64,000 nucleotides of DNA from Leptospira neocaledonica. GTDB lineage: Bacteria; Spirochaetota; Leptospiria; Leptospirales; Leptospiraceae. This document shows, piece by piece, positions 48,052 to 57,131 of this stretch. Below the pieces are notes generated by a model that made no database searches, had not been told where the DNA came from, and saw only the letters and a list, made by a program, of their open reading frames with translations. The stretch is taken from contig NZ_NPEA01000004.1 of NCBI RefSeq assembly GCF_002812205.1, positions 1 through 64,000 of the forward strand. Reading direction: 5' to 3'. The number at the start of each line of letters is the position of its first letter. Position 1 is the first letter of the stretch. Both the position numbers and the translations under genes were made by a program.

Positions 48052-49080
48052 TTAATGAATTTTAATTTTTAACAAATCTAATGCCACATCCACGATCATA
48101 TCTTCTTGGCCACCGACCATTTTTCGTTTACCCAATTCGATAAGAATATCAACTGTTTTGATGCCAAATTTGCGAGATGCTTCTTCTGCATGGCGTAAAA
48201 AGCTAGAATAAACGCCCGCATATCCGAGTGCTAATGTTTCCCGGTCTACTCTCACAGGTCTATCTTGCAAAGGACGGACTAAATCCTCTGCTGCATCCAT
48301 TAAAACGAATAGATCTGTCCCATGATTCCAATTCATACGCGAAGCCGCCGCTATAAATACTTCCAAGGGAGCATTCCCTGCACCTGCACCCATACCTGCA
48401 AGACTCGCATCGATTCGATCGCATCCCTCCTCCACTGCGATAATAGAATTAGCTACTCCTAAAGAAAGATTATGATGAGCATGGATCCCAGTTTGGGTAT
48501 CCGGTTTCAGAATATCTTTCATAGCGCGAAAACGATCTCGGATATCGCTCATATTCATGGCTCCACCGGAATCCACTATGTAAATACATTCCGCTCCGTA
48601 ACTCTCCATCAATTTACCTTGTTCAGCTAACTTCTGAGGAGAAATCATATGGCTCATCATTAAAAAACCGACTGCATCTATTCCTAAAGATTTTGCGTAT
48701 TCTATATGTTGTTTGGAAATATCCGCTTCCGTACAATGAGTCGCAACCCTAACCGAACGAACACCTGCATTATAAGCATCTTTTAGATCATGGATCGTTC
48801 CGATACCAGGAAGAAGTAGAGTCGCAATTTTTGCATGTTTCACAATTTTAGCCGCTTCTTCAATCATCTCCAAATCAGTATGAGCTGAAAATCCGTAATT
48901 GAAGCTGGAGCCTTGGAGTCCATCTCCATGTGCGATCTCAATGCTATCCACTTTAGCATCATCAAGTGCATGTACAATATTTTTGACGTGAGCGAGCGAG
49001 TATTGATGACGGATTGCATGACTTCCATCCCGCAAAGTTACATCTGAAATAAATAGTTTTTTGTTACCTGGGAGATTCAT
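48052..49080 (-). CDS. 4-hydroxy-2-oxovalerate aldolase
   Basis: This enzyme splits 4-hydroxy-2-oxovalerate to pyruvate and acetaldehyde at the end of the meta-cleavage route. The 342-residue protein matches the DmpG/BphI/MhpE family: [15 protein letters not shown] at the start (Arg, Asp and catalytic His), [25 protein letters not shown] with the metal-binding histidines, and [19 protein letters not shown]. Its start overlaps the stop of the acetaldehyde dehydrogenase gene by four bases, as usual for this pair, whose products form a complex that channels acetaldehyde. Confidence 0.95.
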   Translation of the reverse strand: MNLPGNKKLFISDVTLRDGSHAIRHQYSLAHVKNIVHALDDAKVDSIEIAHGDGLQGSSFNYGFSAHTDLEMIEEAAKIVKHAKIATLLLPGIGTIHDLKDAYNAGVRSVRVATHCTEADISKQHIEYAKSLGIDAVGFLMMSHMISPQKLAEQGKLMESYGAECIYIVDSGGAMNMSDIRDRFRAMKDILKPDTQTGIHAHHNLSLGVANSIIAVEEGCDRIDASLAGMGAGAGNAPLEVFIAAASRMNWNHGTDLFVLMDAAEDLVRPLQDRPVRVDRETLALGYAGVYSSFLRHAEEASRKFGIKTVDILIELGKRKMVGGQEDMIVDVALDLLKIKIH

Positions 49081-50033
49081 TTCACAATCTCTTGTAGTTT
49101 AGAATTTTTGAATTTAGCGATCCTCTCTCCGATTGCCAGAGCGGCAGAAGTCATTATATCAAGGTTCCCTGCAAAAGAAGGCAGATAATGTGCCGCTCCT
49201 TCTACTTCTATAAAAACGGTAGTTTTTAATCCGGAAAAAGTTCCTATGCCAGGGATCTTTAGAGGTTTGTCTTTAGGAACGATGTCGAATAAAACTTTTT
49301 GTTTCAAACGATATCCAGGCACGTAACCTTGGACTTGTTTCACCATTTCTAAAATCGATGTTTCAATTTTAGATTGGTCCTCCAATTTCGAGAGAATATA
49401 AATCGTGTCTCTCATCATCGGAGGAGGTTCTGCGGGGTTCATCACTATAATAGATTTTCCCTTTTTTGCTCCGCCGACCAATTCTAATGCCTTCGAAGTT
49501 GTCTCCGTAAACTCATCGATATTAGCCCTAGTGCCTGGTCCAGCAGATTTACTGCTAATAGATGCGACAATCTCAGCATAGTAAACATCTACGATCCTAG
49601 AAACTGCATATACAATCGGAACGGTTGCCTGGCCACCGCAGGTGATCATATTTATATTTTTTTGATCTATATTCCGATCCAAGTTCACCACCGGAACACA
49701 ATAAGGCCCGATTGCAGCTGGAGTTAAGTCGATCATTCTTATATTCGGATTTTCTTTTCTCAAAATTCCATCGTTTTCAACATGAGAAGAGGACGAAGTA
49801 GCGTCGAATACGATCTCTATTTCATTAAAATTTGGAAGCTCTAATAAACCTCGCACTCCTTTGTGAGTCGTAGGAACTCCCAATCTGCTTGCCCTTGCCA
49901 ATCCATCCGAGTTTTGATCGATACCTACAAGAGCGCCTATTTCCAGACTTTTTGAATTTCTTAAAATTTTGATCATCAGATCCGTTCCAATATTCCCGGA
50001 CCCTATAATAGCGGTTTTTACTTTTCTTTCCAT
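49077..50033 (-). CDS. Acylating acetaldehyde dehydrogenase
   Basis: It converts acetaldehyde, NAD and CoA to acetyl-CoA. The 318-residue protein has the Rossmann motif GSGNIGTDL at residues 10-18, [17 protein letters not shown], and the catalytic cysteine in [13 protein letters not shown], as in DmpF/BphJ/MhpF. The start is close behind the hydratase gene, and the stop overlaps the aldolase start by four bases. Partner of the aldolase in a channelling complex, by family knowledge. Confidence 0.95.
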   Translation of the reverse strand: MERKVKTAIIGSGNIGTDLMIKILRNSKSLEIGALVGIDQNSDGLARASRLGVPTTHKGVRGLLELPNFNEIEIVFDATSSSSHVENDGILRKENPNIRMIDLTPAAIGPYCVPVVNLDRNIDQKNINMITCGGQATVPIVYAVSRIVDVYYAEIVASISSKSAGPGTRANIDEFTETTSKALELVGGAKKGKSIIVMNPAEPPPMMRDTIYILSKLEDQSKIETSILEMVKQVQGYVPGYRLKQKVLFDIVPKDKPLKIPGIGTFSGLKTTVFIEVEGAAHYLPSFAGNLDIMTSAALAIGERIAKFKNSKLQEIVK

Positions 50034-50060
50034 AAGAAGAACCTAATTTATAAATAAATA

Positions 50061-50870
50061 TTAAACCATTTTACAAGAGACTCTTCCGAGTCCTTTGATC
50101 TCTGCGTCCAAATCGTCTCCAGCCTGAATGGATATCATGGGCCCTAATGCACCGGATAAAATAATTTCCCCTTTTTTCAGGCCTTGGCCTCTCTCTATTA
50201 GATTTTTTGCAAGCCAATAGGCGGCTCTTAGCGGATGATTCAAACACGCAGCGCCGGATCCGACAGATTCTACCTTTCCGTTCTTTCTAAGAAACATACC
50301 TGCGCCGGCCAGATCGAGATTTCCCAAAGTGATAGGTTGATTACCCAATACAAAAAGACCACATGAAGCATTATCAGCCACAGTATCCTCAAGTTTGATC
50401 TTCCAATCTTCAATAGCACTATCTACGATCTCCAGAGCAGGAAGAGCATATAAGATAGAATTCAAAAATTCTCCGTAACTAGGTATATTTCCTTGTATAT
50501 CTTGTGCCAATATGAAAGCCACTTCTGCTTCAACTTTAGGCTGAAGAAGTTTTGAAGTCGGCACTTCATCCGAATCCAAATATTCCATATCAGAGAAAAG
50601 AGTTCCAAAATCGGGTTGATCTACACCTAACTGCGACTGAACTGCTTTAGAAGTCAGCCCTATCTTCTTACCGATCTCCTTTGCACCCGTTCCTAATCGT
50701 TCTATATTATTGATCTTAGCTATTTCATAAGAAATTTCTAAACCATGAATACCGAATGTTTTAGTGATCGGTGGAATCGGCTTCCCGTTTTTTCTAGCTC
50801 CCAATAACGCAGAAGCGGCGGATCTAATATTCGAAAAATTTTCCAAATCGCCCATATTAAACCCCAACAA
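50061..50870 (-). CDS. 2-hydroxypenta-2,4-dienoate hydratase
   Basis: The enzyme adds water to 2-hydroxypenta-2,4-dienoate to form 4-hydroxy-2-oxovalerate. The 269-residue protein has the MhpD/BphH pattern: KTFGIHGLEISYEIAK near the start, KVEAEVAFILAQDI holding the metal-binding acids, LPALEIVDSAIEDWKI, DNASCGLFVLG and LSGALGPMISIQAGD. It begins 14 bases inside the end of the hydroxylase gene, so the two are translationally coupled. Confidence 0.93.
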   Translation of the reverse strand: MLGFNMGDLENFSNIRSAASALLGARKNGKPIPPITKTFGIHGLEISYEIAKINNIERLGTGAKEIGKKIGLTSKAVQSQLGVDQPDFGTLFSDMEYLDSDEVPTSKLLQPKVEAEVAFILAQDIQGNIPSYGEFLNSILYALPALEIVDSAIEDWKIKLEDTVADNASCGLFVLGNQPITLGNLDLAGAGMFLRKNGKVESVGSGAACLNHPLRAAYWLAKNLIERGQGLKKGEIILSGALGPMISIQAGDDLDAEIKGLGRVSCKMV

Positions 50871-52599
50871 ACGATTTCAATCGCTGGTTTCTAACGGGAG
50901 AAATCACACCAAGCTGATGTTTTAATTCTTCGACAAGTTTATCACCGTTTGACCTTGACATGCCGAATACGAATTTGTCCGGACGAAGTAAAACTAATGC
51001 ATTTTTCTTATATCCTGCTTCATAGAACCAAGGCTTTAAGAGGCTATAAATATCTTCTACTTCGCTCAGATCCGAATCAAAGTCTCGACCCACTCCACGA
51101 ATGCCTTGAGGCCTTCTTCCTTTTTCATAAATTGTAATATACTTAGTACCGATAGAATTCAGAAAAGATAGAGACTGATCGGAAAGGCCTTCTCTCGGAT
51201 CAATACCCTGTCCAATCAAAGCGAAAGAATTTCCGATGATCTGATCCATTTTTTTATTTGTACCGTCCATGATCTGAAGATCCGGTTGAGGTATCAAAGT
51301 GCCTGCATGACGGTTGGCAGAATTCCTTGGTAAGCCAAAATATTTTCCATTCTTATATTTAGGCTTAGGTTTAAATTTTCCTTCCTGGAATATTTTATAC
51401 AAACTTGGGATCGATTTAATTATTTTTAATATACCATTTCTCAACGTAGCAAGAAACTTATTTTCCAAAGAAACTACGTCCTTTAGGATCGTAGAAACTT
51501 GGATCATAGCTTTGGCATGAAAGTATCTTTCATTCTGATATGTATCCAATAACTTTTCGTTTGCTCTTCCATCGATCACTTCGATCAATTTCCATCCAAG
51601 ATTAAAAGCATCTCGTATCCCTGAGCTCATTCCTTGCCCCATAAACTGAGGAGTCATATGCGCCGCATCGCCTGCCAAAAGAACACGACCGTCTTTCCAT
51701 TTTTCCGCAACGAGTCCGTTAAACGTGTATACCAATCTGCGTTTTATTTCGAAATGATCCGGATTCACATGTTTAGACAATAACATCCGTATTGTCTCCG
51801 GCCTTTCCATGTGTTCCTTAGAAGTTCCTGCTTTTAGCCTAAATTCGAATCGATGGAAACCGTCAGGCTGAGGGCAACTCACGACAGGTCCGTTCGGGTC
51901 GCAGTAAAAATTGAAATACGGTAAATGACGAAGTCCTAATTCCAAATTTTTCTGTCTTAAGTCTACAACCAGCCAAGGTTCCGGAAAATTTTTCCCTTTT
52001 AATTTTATGTTTAAAAATTCGCGTACTTTACTTCTTCCACCATCGCAGCCAACAACAAACGAGGCTCGAATAGATTGCTCATCCTCTTGTTCCTTCGGTT
52101 TAGGATTTTCAGATTTCTGCCCATAGGCCGTTCCTTCGGAGGCAATATGATAAACAGTCACGCCCTCCGGATCCTGTGCAAGAGAACGAAATTCTCTACC
52201 TCGAAGAACTTTTACATTGTCGTATTGGCCTAACTTTTCGCTGAGTTTTGTTTCCAAATAAGGTTGGTATAAAAAGTTAACGATAGGCCATCCATTTGGA
52301 GTTCCTGTCGGCATATATTGACCGAGAGGCGTTCCATCTTCGTAGGTAAATTGAACGGGGATATCGAACATCATATCCTTATGTATTTCATCAGCAACAC
52401 CTGCTGCCTGAAAAGCCCTCAGACATTCATCGTCCGTGTATACCGCCCTAGCGTTTCCGTAAAACACCGGCTCCTTTTCGAGAATGATAACATTTAATCC
52501 TCTTTTACCTAAGATATGAGCAAGAGTAAGTCCGGCAGGACCCAATCCTATAATCGCAACATCATAAATGAGCCTATTCGATCTATTTAAATTTTCCAT
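50857..52599 (-). CDS. FAD-dependent aromatic hydroxylase (MhpA-like)
   Basis: The 580-residue flavoprotein belongs to the phenol hydroxylase/MhpA class A monooxygenases: GLGPAGLTLAHILGKRGL near residue 17, the second FAD motif LLAGDAAHMTPQFMGQGM, preceded by DG motif VVGCDGGRSKVREFL. MhpA hydroxylates 3-(3-hydroxyphenyl)propionate to the catechol. The middle carries the usual RRLVYTFNGLVAEKW stretch, and a C-terminal thioredoxin-like domain of about 100 residues follows. Its operon position before ring-cleavage genes supports ortho-hydroxylation of a phenolic substrate. The side chain accepted is unknown. Confidence 0.9.
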   Translation of the reverse strand: MENLNRSNRLIYDVAIIGLGPAGLTLAHILGKRGLNVIILEKEPVFYGNARAVYTDDECLRAFQAAGVADEIHKDMMFDIPVQFTYEDGTPLGQYMPTGTPNGWPIVNFLYQPYLETKLSEKLGQYDNVKVLRGREFRSLAQDPEGVTVYHIASEGTAYGQKSENPKPKEQEDEQSIRASFVVGCDGGRSKVREFLNIKLKGKNFPEPWLVVDLRQKNLELGLRHLPYFNFYCDPNGPVVSCPQPDGFHRFEFRLKAGTSKEHMERPETIRMLLSKHVNPDHFEIKRRLVYTFNGLVAEKWKDGRVLLAGDAAHMTPQFMGQGMSSGIRDAFNLGWKLIEVIDGRANEKLLDTYQNERYFHAKAMIQVSTILKDVVSLENKFLATLRNGILKIIKSIPSLYKIFQEGKFKPKPKYKNGKYFGLPRNSANRHAGTLIPQPDLQIMDGTNKKMDQIIGNSFALIGQGIDPREGLSDQSLSFLNSIGTKYITIYEKGRRPQGIRGVGRDFDSDLSEVEDIYSLLKPWFYEAGYKKNALVLLRPDKFVFGMSRSNGDKLVEELKHQLGVISPVRNQRLKSFVGV

Positions 52600-52619
52600 A
52601 ATATATTATTCCTCCTAGA

Positions 52620-53603
52620 TTAGAACGGGATGTATTCCGAACGAAATAAAGAGAAAACTCCTCTTCGAAATTCATTCAACCTAGATAACGCAGTAGAAAT
52701 CTCCGGCTCATGGCCCCAAGCACTGATCTGTTTATATTTATTCTGTTTCCATTGGATTTCGCTTACTGAGATAGGATTCCATCCTATTTCTAATTCAAAA
52801 CCGGAAGGAGTAACGATATAGAAAGATAGCTCCAGATCGTTCGGATGTTGTCCTATCCCATGGGCGATTTCAAATCCTAACTCCTTACAACGCCGGTATG
52901 CCTGAGTCATATCCTCCAAATTTTTCACTTCTATATTCAAATGTTGGATCTTAGTAGAAAGTGGGTCCATGCGAAGGCCTCGAGTTGCAGCTATAGCGAT
53001 GGAGTGATGGCGAGGATTCATTCTTAGGAAGGTAATATCCAATATTACCCCGGACATTTTTTGTTCTATTTGATCACTAACCCTTGCTCCAAAGATTTCC
53101 TTCCAAAATTTGATCAGCCTTTCCGGTTGTTTGGAAACTATAGCCACATGACCCATTCCGAACTGTTCCGTTACAAAACCTTTAGATAACATATTTAAAG
53201 GTGTTTCAGTTAGAATAGGATTAGTGAAGATCTCGATCTTCAATCCCTTAGGACCGGAAAATTCCCAAAAAGCTTCAATTCCTCTTAGGCTCGCTTCGAT
53301 CCCGCTCCCTCTTCGAACTTCTACTTTTCGTTCTTTCAATTTTTCTAATATTTTCTTAAGAGAATTCTCATCCTTAATCTGAAACCCTAAGACTGTAAAA
53401 TCTTCTGCGTCCCCCTTCCTAATAAGAAATCGCCTAACGTGCCAATCGATCCGGAAAGATAGTATGTCTTCGGACAAATATTCCGCATGAAGACCGATTG
53501 CATCCTTTCCCAATTGAAGCCATCTATCCAAATGATTGGACTCGATGATTACATACCCTAATTGTGCGGAATTGAATAAATCCGCCGGACCGTTCTCGAA
53601 CAT
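52620..53603 (-). CDS. Type I extradiol ring-cleavage dioxygenase (BphC-like)
   Basis: The 327-residue two-domain VOC protein carries the iron ligands His152 (GHVAIV), His221 (QHLNIE) and Glu272 (FELEIGW). It also has the second-sphere residues of BphC enzymes: HHSIA (His199/His200), His253-x-Asn255-Asp256 and Tyr262. It should open catechols meta to the hydroxyls. E. coli MhpB, by contrast, is of the unrelated LigB type, so the gene set is closer to Bph/Hsa pathways at this step. It starts one base after the hydrolase stop codon. Confidence 0.92.
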   Translation of the reverse strand: MFENGPADLFNSAQLGYVIIESNHLDRWLQLGKDAIGLHAEYLSEDILSFRIDWHVRRFLIRKGDAEDFTVLGFQIKDENSLKKILEKLKERKVEVRRGSGIEASLRGIEAFWEFSGPKGLKIEIFTNPILTETPLNMLSKGFVTEQFGMGHVAIVSKQPERLIKFWKEIFGARVSDQIEQKMSGVILDITFLRMNPRHHSIAIAATRGLRMDPLSTKIQHLNIEVKNLEDMTQAYRRCKELGFEIAHGIGQHPNDLELSFYIVTPSGFELEIGWNPISVSEIQWKQNKYKQISAWGHEPEISTALSRLNEFRRGVFSLFRSEYIPF

Positions 53604-54494
53604 TTAACGAATCCTCCCGGATACTTTCGATTGTGAATGTAAAGAGATAAAAGATTTCGTAATGGAATTGAACTCTTCCGCTCTCTCCCATTGTACCCAA
53701 TGCCCTGTCTTATTAAATAGATATAGATCGCAATTCGGTAAGCGTTTTTGCAATGAAGGGCCACCACTTGGTCGGTTTACCTTATCCTCAGTTCCCCACA
53801 GCACCAATGTAGGGATCTCGCATTTCAAAAGTCTTGGATCTCTTGTGAAATCGAAATTTTTAAAATTTGGAATCCCTTTGGGTCTACGTAGGGGAGGAGC
53901 TTGGATCACTTCCGGATCAATACTGGACTTATACCTTTCTTCAATTAAGGCAGAAGGAACGTTGATCCCTTCGAAAACCAAATATTCTCGAATAAATTCA
54001 GTAATTTTTTCTAAGCTCGGCCCTTTTCCCGAATAATAATTAAAAAGTCGGTTTAGACCTTTCGTTGGAAGAGATCGAGTCGTATCCACCCCACCAGGCC
54101 CCATTAGGATAAGAGAAGAAATCATATTCGGTTTTTCTAATCCCATTCGAAGAGCACAAGCCCCACCCAATGAATTTCCAATCACATGGACCTGAGATAC
54201 TCCGAGAATATCTAAAAATTGTAACATTGCAGTCGCGAGATCCCCGAATGGATCTTTTCTATTAATTCCTTTCGTTGATCCTCCATAGCCCGGCATATCC
54301 GGAACAATCACCCTGAAATTTTCCCCAAGAACTTCTATATTCTTAGAATAATTCGATATTCCGGAGGCCCCGGGCCCGCCTCCATGTAACATTAAAACCG
54401 GCTCACCTTTACCGGTTTCATAGAATTGGATCTTTCTAGCTCCGACAGATAATTTCTTTAGTTCTGGCTTCGAATCCGACTTCCTCAGTTCCAT
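53604..54494 (-). CDS. Meta-cleavage product hydrolase (BphD/MhpC-like)
   Basis: The 296-residue alpha/beta hydrolase has the oxyanion stretch LHGGGPGASGISNY, the nucleophile in HVIGNSLGGACAL, the acid in LWGTEDKVNR and the histidine in NKTGHWVQWE. This is the signature of C-C hydrolases that cut the ring-opened 2-hydroxy-6-oxo-dienoate into 2-hydroxypentadienoate and an acid. It is the first gene of the operon. The putative TetR operator at 54573-54588 lies 79 bases upstream of its start. Confidence 0.93.
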   Translation of the reverse strand: MELRKSDSKPELKKLSVGARKIQFYETGKGEPVLMLHGGGPGASGISNYSKNIEVLGENFRVIVPDMPGYGGSTKGINRKDPFGDLATAMLQFLDILGVSQVHVIGNSLGGACALRMGLEKPNMISSLILMGPGGVDTTRSLPTKGLNRLFNYYSGKGPSLEKITEFIREYLVFEGINVPSALIEERYKSSIDPEVIQAPPLRRPKGIPNFKNFDFTRDPRLLKCEIPTLVLWGTEDKVNRPSGGPSLQKRLPNCDLYLFNKTGHWVQWERAEEFNSITKSFISLHSQSKVSGRIR

Positions 54495-54572
54495 ATTCTC
54501 TTCCTTAAAGGTTTTCTTAACCCTGATCTATCCTTGTTTTCGAACGTTTATTCTAAAATGAATAGAATATTT

Positions 54573-54588
54573 ATGAGATATCTCTCAT
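54573..54588. promoter_or_regulatory. Putative TetR operator 1
   Basis: ATGAGATATCTCTCAT is an inverted repeat (ATGAGA/TCTCAT, four-base spacer) 79 bases before the hydrolase gene that heads the meta-cleavage operon. Three variants of it precede other units of the cluster. Confidence 0.65.
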
Positions 54589-54721
54589 TTTTTAATATAT
54601 TTTTATTTTTGCAACATTCCTCATAATAAAATTTTGTCAATCAAAAATAAAGATCTATTCTAAGAAATGAATCTTATTTTTGCTAAAAAATTCATAAAAC
54701 GGTTTGACGGTTATTTATTTT

Positions 54722-54737
54722 TTGAAATATATCTCAT
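54722..54737. promoter_or_regulatory. Putative TetR operator 2
   Basis: TTGAAATATATCTCAT matches operator 1 at 13 of 16 positions. It lies 96 bases before the amidohydrolase start. Confidence 0.6.
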
Positions 54738-54833
54738 TTTTATGCAGTATATATAATTATGAGAATTTTATTTTAATCGTATAATTATAATTTTAAATCG
54801 TTATATAGAATATGAAAACTCGGAGGCTTTCTT

Positions 54834-55904
54834 ATGCGTAAACAAATCAGCGCAATCGACGTGCATCATCATTTTATTCCTTCTTTTTATACGGAAGCCC
54901 TCTATCGACAGGGAATAAAGGTAGTTGCAGGGGCTCCTCTTCCTTCCTGGAATCCTGAACGTTCTTTGGGGGCGATGGATATAAATGGGGTCCGAACCGC
55001 GATTACTTCTATTTCATCTCCGGGTGTATATTTTGGGAATCGTGAAGAGGCTGTTTCTTTGGCTCGTCGTTGCAATGAATACGCGAGAGAGATAAAAGAA
55101 TTATATCCTGGAAGATTCGGATCTTTCGCGATTCTACCGATGCCTCTTCCTAAAGAAGCAACTCAAGAGGCGATTTATTCTTTAGATACTTTGAAAGCAG
55201 AAGGAATCGTCCTACTCGCCAGTACCAGAGGAAAATTTTTAGGAGATCCTGACTTTGAGGAGCTTATGCTTGAACTGGATAAAAGAAATGCTGTTGTATT
55301 TGTACATCCTGATATTCATCCAAGTAGTGAAACATTAGGTTTGAAAACTCCCGGTTTCATATTGGAGTTCCTCTGCGATACTACCCGGGCGGCAGTAAAT
55401 CTAATCTATACGGGCACTCTCGAGAAGTATCCTAGGATCAAATGGATTCTTGCTCACGCAGGAGGATTTCTGCCTTATGTGGCATGGAGAATATCTTTGG
55501 GAAATCTTCTGCCGGAAATTTCCGAAAGAACTCCTCAAGGTATTATGACCTATCTTAGAAGGTTTTATTTTGATACTGCTCTATCCCCTTCTCCTTTTGC
55601 AATGGCTGCGCTAAAAGAATTAGTGGAACCGGATCATATTTTGTTCGGTAGTGATTTTCCCTTTGCTCCCGAACCTTTATTTGTGCATCAAAGAGAAGAG
55701 CTTAGTACATTAAAAGAATTTGATCCTTCTACTCTTGCCGGAATTGACAGAGGCCACGCTTTGAAACTTTTTCCAAACTTAGCAATGAAGGGAGAAGTTT
55801 CAGGAAAAGCGCCTATTTTCGATCGAGTAAATCTAAGTACAGCGATCAAATTCCAAGTAATCAAACGGTTTGTAAGTTTGGCTTCGAGAGCCAGGAAACG
55901 TTAG
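54834..55904 (+). CDS. ACMSD-type amidohydrolase (decarboxylase/hydratase)
   Basis: The 356-residue TIM-barrel protein has the metal-binding HxH at the end of strand one (DVHHHF, His11 and His13), then VHPD, HAGG and GSDFPF. These are the hallmarks of the amidohydrolase-2 group with aminocarboxymuconate semialdehyde decarboxylase and resorcylate decarboxylases. About 40 extra C-terminal residues are present. It could decarboxylate an aromatic acid before hydroxylation, or a ring-cleavage product after it. GGAGG lies eight bases before the ATG. It is divergent from the meta-cleavage operon and shares its control region. Confidence 0.85.
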   Translation: MRKQISAIDVHHHFIPSFYTEALYRQGIKVVAGAPLPSWNPERSLGAMDINGVRTAITSISSPGVYFGNREEAVSLARRCNEYAREIKELYPGRFGSFAILPMPLPKEATQEAIYSLDTLKAEGIVLLASTRGKFLGDPDFEELMLELDKRNAVVFVHPDIHPSSETLGLKTPGFILEFLCDTTRAAVNLIYTGTLEKYPRIKWILAHAGGFLPYVAWRISLGNLLPEISERTPQGIMTYLRRFYFDTALSPSPFAMAALKELVEPDHILFGSDFPFAPEPLFVHQREELSTLKEFDPSTLAGIDRGHALKLFPNLAMKGEVSGKAPIFDRVNLSTAIKFQVIKRFVSLASRARKR

Positions 55905-55930
55905 TTAGAAGGTAGTTTGAAAAAGAATTT

Positions 55931-56575
55931 TTACTCTTTCCAAACTCTATCAAAGGCTCTTTGGCTGATATTCTTAGCGGTAGTCGCAGAAACGCCGAAC
56001 GCTTTTAGAACCAAAGCTATCATTTCCACGTCATGGGATTTATTTTTCACTCTACCTTCCAGAATATTCCTGATTCCATAATGTAAAGCACCAACATACA
56101 AACCCAAAGCGGATTCTTCGGAATCGATTGTAAACTTTCCGACCTTGATAGCTTTTTGCATATCTTTCATAGGTTGGGCTCGAAGAAGTTCGCTCATTCT
56201 GGGTGCGACCGCGGCAACACGAATCAAAGCCCAAGCCCAATCTGCATCGTTTCTTGCTCTTTTTAAAAAAAGCATTCCACCCAATGCCATTCTCTCGGCC
56301 CCATCCGTGATATCAGGCATCAATCGCACTGCTTCTGCAACCAAGGATTCTGCCAAGGCTAACGCAGATGCTTCTAATAATTCTTCTTTCGTTTTGAAAT
56401 AATTATAAAAAGTTCCGTTCGCAATTTCGGCTTCTGCAGAAACTTCTGCGATCGAAGTTTCTCCCGCGTCTTTGATAGCGAATAATCTTAGAGCAGCATT
56501 CATAATTTGCGCTCTTGTTCTTTCTCTCTTAGGAAGTAGAACTTTTCGACGCTTCGCAATTGCCATGAATACCAT
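55931..56575 (-). CDS. TetR-family transcriptional regulator
   Basis: The 214-residue protein has a basic start and a TetR helix-turn-helix at residues 20-65 (RAQIMNAALRLFA, TSIAEVSAEAEIANGTFYNYFKTKEEL). The rest is a helical ligand-binding part. The start could also be three codons later. It converges on the amidohydrolase gene, and a putative operator (56610-56625) lies 35 bases before its start, which suggests autoregulation. It is the natural repressor of the surrounding aromatic genes, with release by a pathway compound; the inducer is unknown. Confidence 0.92.
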   Translation of the reverse strand: MVFMAIAKRRKVLLPKRERTRAQIMNAALRLFAIKDAGETSIAEVSAEAEIANGTFYNYFKTKEELLEASALALAESLVAEAVRLMPDITDGAERMALGGMLFLKRARNDADWAWALIRVAAVAPRMSELLRAQPMKDMQKAIKVGKFTIDSEESALGLYVGALHYGIRNILEGRVKNKSHDVEMIALVLKAFGVSATTAKNISQRAFDRVWKE

Positions 56576-56609
56576 TTCGTTGGTATCAATTGCACGAGCA
56601 ACTACAATA

Positions 56610-56625
56610 TTGAGAGAGATCTCAT
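56610..56625. promoter_or_regulatory. Putative TetR operator 3
   Basis: TTGAGAGAGATCTCAT lies between the divergent tetR-type gene and the DUF2721 gene. It matches operator 2 at 13 of 16 positions and operator 1 at 12. Confidence 0.6.
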
Positions 56626-56667
56626 TTATTGATTGTTTTATATCAATACATATTACTCGCTGGCCTT

Positions 56668-57072
56668 ATGGATTTACTTTCTTATAATACACCTGGATTA
56701 CTTTTCCCTGCTATTTCTCTTTTGATGTTGGCATTCACAAATCGATTTTTCGGGCTCACTTCCCTTGCAAGACAACTTCTGGAAAAGTATCGGGAAACAA
56801 GAGAAGAGCTGCTTGTAGCTCAGGTAAAAAACTTAAGATTTCGGATCTCACTCGTAAGATATTCTCAGTCGTTCGGAATTTTGAGCCTGATCTCTTGCAC
56901 ACTCTCTATCGGGTCGATTTCGTTACATAACAATCTAGCTTGGTTTTTTTTCGGAGCATCTCTCTTATTAATGATCTTCTCCTTGGTTTATTCTTTACTC
57001 GAAATCCATTACTCGACCAAAGCACTAAAAATAGAAATTGAAGACGCATTAAAAGAAAATTCCCATGAATAG
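56668..57072 (+). CDS. DUF2721 membrane protein
   Basis: The start at 56668 (MDLLSYNTPGLLFPAIS) is preferred over one 39 bases upstream, which would run into the operator. The 134-residue protein has three membrane helices and the DUF2721 pattern: N-terminal helix with NRFFGL, a basic-acidic amphipathic stretch (RQLLEKYRETREELLVAQ), RISLVRYSQSFGILSLISC, and a last helix pair. The function of DUF2721 is unknown. Its location within the regulon suggests a membrane role tied to the aromatic substrate, but that is inference. Confidence 0.83.
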   Translation: MDLLSYNTPGLLFPAISLLMLAFTNRFFGLTSLARQLLEKYRETREELLVAQVKNLRFRISLVRYSQSFGILSLISCTLSIGSISLHNNLAWFFFGASLLLMIFSLVYSLLEIHYSTKALKIEIEDALKENSHE

Positions 57073-57104
57073 ACAACTATTTATAGTTGACCAATATTTC
57101 ATTT

Positions 57105-57120
57105 TTGATAATACTCTCAT
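57105..57120. promoter_or_regulatory. Putative TetR operator 4
   Basis: TTGATAATACTCTCAT ends 11 bases before the start codon of the second dioxygenase gene and matches operator 1 at 11 of 16 positions, including the whole TCTCAT half. A site here would block initiation of the dioxygenase/FAH transcript. Confidence 0.5.
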
Positions 57121-57131
57121 TTATAATCGAC

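Larger units (their letters stand above)
54495..54833. other. AT-rich divergent control region
   Basis: This 339-base, very AT-rich stretch separates the meta-cleavage operon from the divergent amidohydrolase. It contains two 16-bp inverted repeats (54573-54588 and 54722-54737) and an extra half-site ATGAGA at 54759-54764. No gene is supported. Confidence 0.7.
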
